Origin: Auxenochlorella pyrenoidosa
Lineage: Eukaryota; Chlorophyta; Trebouxiophyceae; Chlorellales; Chlorellaceae
Length of the DNA stretch: 30,080 nucleotides
Direction: 5' to 3'
NCBI GenBank assembly: GCA_001430745.1
Contig: KQ482077.1
Location: 10,950 to 41,029 of the forward strand
The notes under the pieces were generated by a model, which was not told the origin of the DNA, searched no databases, and worked only from the letters and a program-made list of their open reading frames with translations. Below are positions 1 to 10,300 of this stretch, one piece after another (position 1 is the first letter of the stretch; each line of letters starts with the position of its first letter). The position numbers were made by a program, and so were the translations under genes.

Positions 1-159
1 TTCAGGAGTGCGGTGGAAAAGCTGTGCAAGGGACAACAGCGCGAGGGGCGCTCAGCTGCTCAAGGGCAGCCCAGGCCGTTGCCGGCCCAGGAGACCATCA
101 CAGGGGGACTTTAAAAATGTTTGTAATAATGAAAGCAAGGCCTGGCCTTGCCTGCTCAC

Positions 160-567
160 GGTACTGAGCCTCGCGCTGCTGCCAGGCCTGGTGCTCTGCC
201 GCCCAGGGCAGCGCCAGTGCTGCGTGTTGTTGCTGCTGCTGGGCCATTGCCATCTGCAGCTCCACAGAGCCCACAGTCATCTGCTGTGGGCGGTTGCCAG
301 CAGAACAATCTACGCAGAAGCTCTGCAGCAGAGGTTGCGGACCGGGGCAGTTTGCAACTGCACGGCAGCGGCGGCGGCAGGAAGCACCGCAAGGCAGCAA
401 GCCCAGGCGGCCCATCCGCTGCGCAGGTGGCAAGGCGGTAGGCGAATGCTGCGCCTCGATCAAACGACAAGGCGGCTTGCGGGCGTTGTTTGCCTGCAGG
501 ACAGCTGCTTGTGGCTGCACGGGGCAGGATGGCTCGGCAGCCCCGCCCAAGAGTTTGCAGCGCTCGC
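160..567 (-). CDS. Doubtful internal exon of an unidentified Q/A-rich protein (gene continues left of the window)
   Basis: Seen: on the minus strand a frame stays open from 976 to 98. Within it, an AG acceptor at 569-568 and a good GT donor (gtgagc) at 159 bound a 408-nt exon of about 136 codons. The reading is Cys- and Gln-containing, with a run of five Gln followed by HAALALPWAAEHQAWQQREA, which looks more protein-like than the overlapping frames. Further acceptor-like sites lie at about 49 and 14, so the gene would continue off the left edge. No start codon or family was recognised. In DNA this GC-rich, long open frames arise by chance, so this is only a candidate. It would be transcribed away from the gene that starts at 1542. 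Confidence 0.28.
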
Positions 568-1541
568 CTGAGCGCGATCCGAGGACAGGAAGCGGAGAGA
601 GAGCGCTCAGGTGAAGCTTAAGAACGCAACGAGCATGCCGTCGCTTGAGCAGCAGCTGAGGCGGACTGTAGACTTGATGCGAAGCAGCGTCGGTGACGGC
701 GGGGCTAGCTGAGAAGGGTAGCCAGAAGTGTTGAGAGCGGCGTGCCCACTGGGCGGCCACCAGCGGAAGAAGCGAAATGCAACCCTGCCAGTTCTCTCCC
801 CAAACTGCACATGGCTTGTTGCATCTGGTGTTGTGTGGTGCACCGATGCACCAGGTTACGTAGGTGCGTAAACTGTTCGAGCAGGTTTGTGATTGTGTAC
901 GCACAACCTGGCGGGCAGAGCCAGAAAGTACAGCACCCCTTCCGGCCACCTCAGGGCAACGTAGAGACATGTGCACAGCCTGTAGTTTCAGCCTCAGTTG
1001 CCTAACACGCGTTCGACAAGCTGATGGCCGAACGCAATGCCTTTAGATACTGCTGGCAACGGTTTTTCCTCAGGCCCGGCCAGCATTAGGGGCTGCAACG
1101 CACACCCATCGCATAATGCAGGGTGGTGGGAAATTGCATTCAGGAAAGCAGTGCAGCCAATTCTGACTGCACTGGCAGTCTGGATTCTGGTGCCGGCAGC
1201 CATTTCTGCAAGGCGCGGCTGCTTTGGTTTGCTGTTTGGCACAGTTCCTAGGCTGAAACAACGAGCCATGACAGCAATCCAGCAGCATGCGAGACTTCGA
1301 GCAGCCGTCACAACTGGAACTGTCACCTCCACGCCAGTGGAAACAGGGATGGGTGGCACCAGACGTCCTGCCACCCTTTGCCGCCTTCCGCCCGGCTGCC
1401 CCAGTATCCAGCACAGTGCCTTCCTGCCCAGCTGCTTGGAGGTACCGGTACGCGGTGCCGCGCCCTCCATGAAACCCCGGTGCACTGCAGATACACACAG
1501 GCTAACACAGGCTAACACCGTCACCAAAATTTTTGCACACG
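568..1541. other. Stretch without a supportable gene; presumed upstream region of the 1542 gene
   Basis: Open frames exist on both strands but none shows recognisable protein sequence or a coherent exon series. The right part presumably holds the promoter and 5' leader of the plus-strand gene starting at 1542. A small tandem duplication of about 10 bp (aggctaacac twice, near 1498-1517) lies just upstream of that start codon. No TATA-like box is convincing. Confidence 0.4.
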
Positions 1542-4137
1542 ATGTCCCGCTCAACAACGCTCTTGGCGGCTGCCCTGCTCCTCCTCGCAGCACGTAAGCA
1601 TACTGAGTGATTTGCGATCGTTAAAATCCCGCCCCTGCATGAGCGCTGCGTGCGTTAGCGGGTCTTCGCCCCCCTGTCCTCACCATCCCTCCCCGCCTCC
1701 TTCCCCTGACTGCAGTGCCCAGCGCATGGAGCCTAGCCAAGGTGCGCTGAGCACAACCCCGTCACCCTTGCTTGTTCTTCACGTCTGCTGCCGCTGCCTC
1801 GCTGTACTGGCGCCGCCGCTCACACGCCGCCGCCGCTGCCGCCTCCCCCCCCTTGCTGCAGGCATGGGAGCGCCTGGGCGCCCCGCTGGCCACCATCACT
1901 GCCAGGAGCGTAGGCGTGGGGACCGACTCCCAGGGGGTCATCTACAGCGGCATCGCCACCCCGTCCTCGGGCACCTACCACGACATCCTCGTGCGCCGCT
2001 GGGATGCTGCCGCCAAGAAGTGGGTGCTGGTGGGCGGCATCCTGTCCACCACAGACTCGCGGCTCGTCGGCTTCGCGGTGGACCCCACCACACCAGCCAG
2101 CCCCTGGGTGAGGGCCTGCCTGACGTTGGCGGCAGCAGCACTGCGTGCATGGGCCGTCTTTGGAGGTTGCGCCTGCTTGCCAGCCTGCTTGCCTGCCCGC
2201 CACGCTGCTCCTTGCCCACCCGCCCGCAATCCTCATGCAATGCCTGCATCATCAACATCTGCCTGCAGGTGGCGTTTGCGGACCCAAGCCACGATGGCAA
2301 GCTGAGCGTCAAGCGCTGGGTGCAGGCCAGCGGCAAGTGGGAGTACGTCGGACCGCCCGCCATCAGCCCGGGCCCCGTTCAGCGCGCCCCCTGCCTCACT
2401 TTCTCGCCCAAGGGGGAGCCCTGGATCGCATTCCAGGTGCGCCGCCGCCGGGCCTCCGTTGCTGTGGGGGCTCTAAGCTGCGCTCGTTTCTTGCGCTTGT
2501 GCCGCTATCGAGCTGCATGGCAGTCGTATTTGTGCCTGCCACCGGACTGCATGCACGGCTGTCGTACCGACGCCCGCCGCCGTCATGCGCCGCGCCAGCT
2601 GCCAACCTGGCCCCTGCCACACACCTTGCAGGGCGCATCCCTCAAGCCGACTGCCGCCCGGTACAACAAGCTGGACAAGCAGTGGTACTCTGCATCTGTG
2701 CTCTTCTCGCCCGACAGCAAGACCAGCTACACCGCAGATTGGGTCACTATGGCAGCGGGGGCCAACGGGTGAGCCGACGCTGCCGCGACTGCCGCCTGCA
2801 CAGGACCAGCTGGCACTGGCGCTGTGCTCGCTGCGCTGTGGTTTGCGTGCGCACAACTGGGCACTGCGCAGTGGCCACGCGATGAATTCGAACAGGCAGC
2901 AGCACAACAGCCAAAGCACTCGCCAGCAACACCCCCAGGTTGCAGGCTCTGGTGCCAGGCTCTCCCGCCAGCATGGCACGATCGCTGCTGCCAGGCTGGC
3001 GGCAAAGCTGCCACTCCTCTTACTTAAACCCCCCTGTCCTCTTCTCTCTGGCGCCCCGACCCGCGCCCCCCTGCAGCATGATTTACATGGCATACGTCGA
3101 CTCCTCTGTGCCCGCCGAGGACGGGCGCAAGGGCGTGATGGTGGCCCAGAATGTGACCGGCACCAAGTTCATCTCCGACTCCAAGTGGAGCTACGCCGCT
3201 TTCGACGGGGCCACGGGCAAGCCCTACTTTAGCGCCACCAGCGTGAGAGCAGGGGCAGTGCGGCGCAGGGAAGGGCAGGGCGAGCAGGCAGGCAGGCGGC
3301 GGGTGCTGGTGCGCCTGCCCGCACAGCAGGGAGGGGCAGGCCTGGACGGCGGAGACGAGGCATGGCGGGACGAGTCGCAGGGTTCGGCGAGCCGCCTGCT
3401 GCCCCCTGCCCGTGCGGCTACATGCCCTGCCCTCGCGGTCGCCTCCCCTGCAGCCCGAGGGCCTGTCCCTGGCCATCCACCCCACCACCGGGGTGCCGCA
3501 CCTGTCCTTCACCGACGCGGCAAACAGCTACCGTGCCAGCGTGGTGCGCCCCTCTGGCCCAGCTGGAAAGTGGCTGCTGGTGGGCAAGGCAGGCTTTGGT
3601 GGCGGCAACCCGGACCTGTCATCGGTGTTTGTGCTGGACGCATACACCAGCCTGGCCTTCACCCCTGGGCCCACGCCCATCCCGCTTGTGGCGTACCTGG
3701 TGAGAGCAGCAGCAAGGCTGGTGGGCAGGTTATGCACCAGGGCTGGTGTCTGGCCTGTATGCTGCCTGTGGCTGGGTACGAAGGCTGCAGTCTGGCCTTG
3801 GCATAGTTTGAGCGGCCAGCCCATGCTGGTGCATGGTGGCACAGCGATCTCCTTGCCAATTGTCAAGCACCAGCCTCCTCACTGCCACTGACTGCCGCCC
3901 CTCACTCCTGTTCTGCAGTGTGCCATCGATGCCGCGGACAACATGCCCAACTCGGTCTGCGTGCGGCAGTTTGCGGGCGGCGCCTGGCGGCCGCTGGGCT
4001 ACCTGGGAGTCAACTTTGGGCAGGACAGCACCTTCACGATGGACCTGACAGTCGGGGCCGGCGGCAAGCCGCTGCTAATTTGGAGCGACATTGCAAGGGG
4101 CAACATGGATCGCACATGGGTGGCCGCCTTCCAATGA
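1542..4137 (+). CDS. Secreted beta-propeller-like repeat protein, 8 exons, 419 aa
   Basis: Exons: 1542-1593, 1716-1741, 1862-2107, 2269-2436, 2632-2768, 3077-3242, 3454-3699, 3919-4137. All introns are GT-AG and all phases join, ending at TGA 4135-4137. Residues 1-26 form a classical signal peptide (MSRSTTL, then an A/L-rich core), so the product should enter the secretory pathway. The rest carries repeated units of about 45-50 residues of the form 'S-L-A-x-(3,4)-G-x-P-x-x-x-F/Y ... G-x-W-x-x-V/L-G', for example SLAIHPTTGVPHLSF followed by GKWLLVGKAGF. This resembles bacterial and algal repeat families predicted to fold as beta-propellers. No catalytic motif was recognised, so an enzymatic (sialidase-like) or carbohydrate-binding wall role is inference. 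The start is chosen from the signal peptide and the exon 1 donor gtaagc. It is convergent with the helicase gene, 229 bp away; no TGTAA is seen in that gap. Confidence 0.8.
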
Positions 4138-4366
4138 GGCTGGACGGCGCTGCACAACCCAACAGTGCTACTACACGCCTATGTAGAGAACCCTGACCAC
4201 CATCCTTGATATTGACTGTTTTTGCAATTTAAAATCGCGACCTGCCCAGCCCAAGGCATGCCGGTGCACCGCGCAGCCTCCCTGAACTGACCCAGTTTAG
4301 AATGTGTCTTTGATTCAGCAGGTGTGCATGCTTCAAGCAAGCCTGCATGGCCGCAGCCAGCGTGGC

Positions 4367-7300
4367 TCAGCGCCGCCCGGGCGCCTGCTGGAAGTCGCCA
4401 TCGCTGTCGGAGCCCTCCTCCCCAGCTGCCGCTGCCACCTCGTGCGCAATCGCTGCACGCTGCGCCGCGTCCAGGGCTGCCGCGGCGGCGCCGCCGGCTG
4501 ACGCCGCACCAGCCCGACTGCGCGCTGCCGCCTGGGCATTCTTGCTGCGCAGGTAGCGTTTCTTGGCTGCATATCAGTCAAGGAGGCAGGGAATGTGGGC
4601 AAAGGTGCATGAGGACAGCGCTGCAGCAGCGAAGTCGGCATGATGGAGGGTGGTTGGCAACTTGCGCTGGTGCACCATTATTGATCAAAAAGTCAAGCCC
4701 GCCCACCTGGCTGGTCTTGCTCGGTGCCGCCGGCGGCGCCAGCGGGCGCTGCAGGCATGCCGCGCTTGGCACCCTGCCCTTGCTGCTCCAGCAGTTGCTC
4801 GGGGTGTGGCGGCGCTGCATGCTGCGCTGGCGGCGCCCACGGCTGGTGATGCTGCACAGGCTGATCCCACCCCTGGTGCTGCCATTGCGGATGCCCAGCT
4901 GCTGCATGCTGTGGAGCGCCGCCAGGCTGGCAGAATCCCTGCCCATATGGCACAGGCTGCTGCGCCCACATGCCCGGCTGAGGTGCTGGCACGCTGCCGG
5001 GCCAGTGCTGCTGCGGAGGCCAGCCCCAGGGCATGGTCTGGCATGCTGCGTATGGCGGCTGAGGCTGCATCCGCGGGTGCGGCTGCCACGGCTGCCACTG
5101 CGGGACAGGCGGGCCCTGCTGAGGATGCCAATGGTGCTGCTGTGGTGGCAGAGCGCCAACAGGCGGTTGCCACTGGTCCTGCTGCTGCTGGTGATGCATG
5201 GTTGGCATGGTGCCCGCCTGCTGTTGCTGCTGCTGTGGCTGCTGCTGGTGTGCATGCTGCGCCAGTGGCTGAGCAGGCGCTGGCTGTCCCGCCCACTCCA
5301 TGAGAGGTGTAGGTGCCAGCGCTTGATCCTGCTGGCTGCCTCCTGGAAAGGCCGGCACCGCCGCCGCTGCTGCCTCCCCACAGTCTCCTGGCAGCCCTCC
5401 CTGGCCACGGCCCTCCTGCTGCCACTGCTGCAGGTGCTGGCCGCGCTGCTGCCACCCAGGGGAGGGCCGCTCGTTGCTCCCTGCTTCAGACCTCTGCGGC
5501 GCCACGCTTGCGCCGCTGTGCGCCTGCTGAGGCGAGCCAAACGGGCTGCCACGCAGCGCCTCAAGGTGTGGCCTGTAGGCAGCCAACATGGCCTGCACCA
5601 ACGGGCGAGGGCCCCACCCCGCCCGCAGGCGCTGCTCCCCAAACACGACAGCGGCGGCTTCGCGGGGCTTGCCGGCTGGCAGCGCCGCCGGGCCCGCCGC
5701 CACCACCGCCTGCAGTCCGCGGGGCAGGCCGCAGGCCCACTTGGTTGCCAGATGGTGCAGCGGCTTCTGCTGGTCCAGGAACTCGCTGCGGGAGCAAAGG
5801 GAGGGAGTTGGCATGTGAGTTGAGGTGACAGAGACACAGACAGCAGGACTGTTTGCAACTTTGTCTAGCGCGCTGCTGGGAGCGATGTCGGCAGCGACGG
5901 ACGACCAGCGCAGCTGCCAGCTGCAAGCACGGCCGGCAGCTCCCAGCACACACAGCAACACATGCCTCAGCGCGCTTCCCTTCTTCTCACTTGGCGGCAT
6001 CAAAGGCATCCTTGACTCCATCCACCGCCACTGCTGCCAACGAGGAGTAGCCGGCTGGCAGGCCGCCATCCTCGCTGATGCCTGCAAAGTTTTGGGCTGG
6101 GAAGATAGGGTGGTCAGTGCGCAAGCTCACGGTCTGCAGCAGCAGGTTGCATCGCTTGGAATCATTCGCACCTAGCCAAAAGCGGTGTCTGGCCATCCTA
6201 GGCTGGTCAGATGGCCGCGTTGGCGCTAACTGCAATCCACCCACACACCGGCTGTTGGCTCCCACCTTTTGCCTTGAGGAATGAAAGGCAGTCCGCCACG
6301 TCAGCTGGCACCCAGGCCGCGATGGGCGCCTCTGCCAGCACCTCCTGCAGACGAGAAGCCGCCCCCGGGCCCAGCGGCGCCTCCTCCCTGCTGCGGGGCC
6401 GGGCGTACCACCCAGGGGCGGGGTGGTACTGCGACGGGCTCTGTTGCATTGCCTTCGGGCTGCCAAACTGCTGTTGGTGCTGCTGCTGCACTTGAGGCGG
6501 CCCTACAGCGCACTGCTGCGGCTCCGGCTTCGCTGCTGCAGGCTGGTGCTGATGCTCGCCGCGTGGCTCGTGCGCTGCCGGCTGAGGTGGCAAGAAGCCG
6601 CCGCCCCCCAGCTGCTCTTGCTTTACCCCGTGCGGCGGCAGGGCGCCCCCCGCTGAGCCCCACAGTGCTGCTGCTGCACCGGGCTGCTGCTGCTGTTGCT
6701 GCTGCTGCCCTAGGCGCGCCTGGCCCAGCGGCTTGCCCTGCCAGACATCCAGCACGCCCAGCGCACCGGCAGCGCCTGCCGCCTTCTGCCCCTGCTGCGT
6801 GATGCCGGCCCACAGGCCCAAGGCCCCCTCTGCGCCCCGCCCCGGCAGCACCTCTGCCGCTTGCTGCGCTGGCTGCGGCGCCGGGCCGGCCGCCGCCACA
6901 GCCGCCGCCACTGCTGCCACCATCTCTGCCTCTGGCTCGCCGGGCTTCCCGGCAGCTGCTGGGGGGCCGGGCGGGTTGGCCTCAATGGCCTTGAAGAAGC
7001 CGCGCATGGAGGCCAGGCCCGACTCGAAGGACGGGTGCACCTGAAGCGCGCCGCGCACCCTGCAGGCAGGGAGGGCAGGAGGAGAGGGTGGGCAGCCGGG
7101 CGGCATGTGCCAGCGCGCTGTGCACCCCCGCCAGCAACAACCAGGGGCCAAGCACAGGTCTTGTGCATGCACTGTGCGCCGTGCTGCCAGCGCAAGGGTC
7201 GGCACGCCCCCTGCGCCCACCAGCGCGACAGCATCTTCTGGTTGCGCGGCTGTTTGAAGCGGTCGTCCACCATGAGGATGGCGCCCCAGTCCAGGCGGTG

Positions 7301-10300
7301 CCGGATGCAGCGCCCCAGTGCCTGCAGCAGCGCGGGGGGAAGGACCGGCTTTGCTTACTGAGGGAAGGTAGGAAGGAAACTGGCAGAGGACAGGACGAGT
7401 GTCAGCGTCACACCCACCCAGCGCTGCGCAGGCAACTGCAGCGTTGCCCTCGGCTCTGGGCAGCAGCGTGTAGGGTTTATAAGCATCATCGCCAGGACCA
7501 GCCTGCCTCGCCTGGTTGAGGGCACGGAATGCCTGCTGCGAGTACCACGTGTCCCCGGACACCAGGCCCAGCGCGCGCTGCCCGCGGTCGTTGAACGCCT
7601 TCTTCTCGTTCACCTGGCGAGGACAACATGCAGGGTGCAGGCAGGCTGGAGGGTTATCGCACTTGAGGAATCGCACGAGGCGGGCCCCACCCTGGCAGGA
7701 CCATCGCCCCGCCAGCTCGACGCTGCACCATCCCTTGTGCCCCCTCGCCTTCAGGTCCTTGGCATGGGGGAAGGGGATGCCCACAATGATGACGCCACGG
7801 GCGTTGCCGTCCGCAAAGTCCAGTCCCTCGGACACCTGCAGGGTGGCAGCGAGCAAGCAACAACGGCAACGGGGGCAGCGGCTCATGAGTGAACGCATGG
7901 GCAGCGAGCCCGGTGAGTAACGGCTGCCGCGCAAGGCGCCAGCAGCCGTTCCACTCCACAAGATAACCTCCCCTCAGGCCCCTCGTCTCAAACCATGCCC
8001 ATTAAGGGCACCCACCTTGCCGCGGCAGACAGCGAAGAAGATTCCGCCGCCGCCCGACTGGATGGCGCCGTAATACTCGGCCATGGTCTTCTTCAGAGCA
8101 TCCTGCCCGCCGCCACGCGGCTCCTGCCAGGGGAATGAAGCATGGGCGGGAAAGCACCATTGCGAGGCTGCCTCGCTTGTGGCGTTGCATTGGCCAAAGG
8201 AGCAGCCCAACGTGCACGGTGGCCATATCGCAAGTTCCGTTGCGGTTAGACAGACTTGAAGCCCAAACAAGCAAGCGTGCACCAAGTCAACGCCCAGGGC
8301 TCTCCGCACCTGCACCACTTTCTTCAGCCCTTCCAGCTTCTTGAAAGCGCCGGTGGACTGCAGGCAGGGATGGCATGGTTTCGTTAGAGTGCCAGACGCA
8401 AAGCATGAGCAGCGGCACTCGACCTGTCCGGCAGCCTGCCTGCCCTTCCTGTGTGTGGCCCGCACCCCGCCTCCCCGCCGTTGCCGACTGACCCCAACCC
8501 CCAATTGGGGTTGCAACCCCCCCCCTCCCCGGCACGGGATGGGCACCGCTGCAGGCTTCTTTCCCGCTGCCTTTTCCTTTCCCGCCCACCTTCCAGCGCG
8601 CCATCAGGCGGTCCAGCAGCGAGTAGGAGGGCATGAAGACGAGCAGGCCGTCAGGGATGGAGGCCGCCGCCTCCAGCACCACCCGCCCCACAGCGTCCTG
8701 GAAGGCGGTGTCGCACTGGTTCTTGTAGGTGGCCTGCGCAGGACGCCGCGTGGGGCGGGAGGAGGGGGAGGGGCAGCCAGCAGGGTGTGGTGCTGCTCTG
8801 GCCCATGGAGGAGAGGGGATCTCTGCCTTCTGCCCGAAAAGAGCAGAGGGGATCTCTGCAGCCTGCCCGAAACAATGCCATGCCGGCTGCTGTCGGTGGC
8901 CTGCCAGGCACGCGAGCAGCAATGCATGTATGCACGGTTGAATCGGCACCTGGGTGCAGCAGTGCAGACCCAACAGAGCAGCTCTTTGGCCCGCCACGCC
9001 ATCCATTGCTCACCACAAGCTGCGTGCCGCCGGGCCCGGCGCCCACCACGCCGGCCCACACCTGGCGCCGCATGTCCACCACGTGGGGCGCCTCCAGGGT
9101 GATGCCAAAGGGCGTGCCCAGCTGCACAGGTGGTGCAGGGCCAAGTTGAAGGGCAGCATGGCAGGCTGCAGGGCAAGGTGCACGTGGCCAAGCATGCGCC
9201 CACCAGGCGGGCTGCGCAGACAGAGACAGCACGCAGTCGTACAGGCAGCAGCCTGCGGGAAGGGCAGCAGCTCAGAGCGAGAGGAGGCAGATGGCGGAGG
9301 GTGCCGCCAGCAAGGGCGGGACCACTGGAGCGGCGCACCTCTGAGGCAAAGCCCTCCAGGGGCGCCAGCGTGCCCGAGGTGAGCACCACCGAGTGGGCGG
9401 CATCTGCCACCGGCTTGAAGGCCACCTGCAGCCAGGAGATAGACGGGCACATCACGCAGCAGCGGATGCAGGCACAGACCCCCACCTGCCCCGCCTGCAC
9501 GTGGAGGCCAGCGCTCTCCTGCCAAGCTGGCGCACACATGCCATGCGGAGCATACACCGGCCTGCAAGGAGCCCACTCACTGCCGGGTTCATGCTCCACA
9601 GGCACATCTTGAAGACAAACCCTGGAAGGAAGGCGTCGCCGCCGCCATCCTCGCCGCTCCTGCAGGCGTGTCGTGCAGCATTCCCCAGGCACGTCTGCAC
9701 CAAGAGCACACGGGTGACCAGCAGCTGCAGGAACGCTGTGCACCGAAAGTGTGCAAGCACAGACACGCGCAAAGCGGCGTGGGACTTACGACCCGCTTGC
9801 TGCACGCGCACCTGCCCTTGGGCCTGAAGCGCCCCATGGTAAGGGAGGGCTCGCTCTCGTAGTGCCGCTGCACCACCAGCCGGTAGTCGCGTGCACCGTC
9901 GTCGCTGACCTGCAGGGCGGAAGGTGGGCGGTCAGGCCGTGGGGGCGGGGCCTGGTGTGGGGGGCAGAAGAGGGTGGGCGGCAGGGTCGCACCGTGGCCA
10001 CCACCCCGGCGTTCTACTGGCTGCGGGGGGCTATATACGGGCCTTGCATGTCCACGGCAGCCTGCTTCCTTCGCATAACTGCACAGGTGGCTGCGGCCAG
10101 CCTGGCACCCATGCACACAGCTCCCAATCCCTCTGGCCCACCCACCTGGTGCAGCATGCGCACAACCTGGATGAGGCGGGACATTATGCCCAGCGCCAGC
10201 GCGCCCACACGCACAGACGTGTCCTTGGGCGGCCCCGCCGGCGCCTCGCCGCCCTGCATGCAGGCCGGACGGCTGGACGGCATGACAGCGTGCGGGCAGC

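Noticed and set aside
4324..5858. Very long open frames on both strands (about 500 and 430 codons) over the helicase 3' part
   Set aside because: They are antisense or shifted shadows of helicase exon 26, whose own frame joins in phase to conserved exons; the shadow readings are Leu/Arg/Ala-rich with no family features.
8228..8276. The dispersed 49-bp repeat as an intronic snoRNA
   Set aside because: No C/D boxes and no convincing H/ACA arrangement could be found on either strand.
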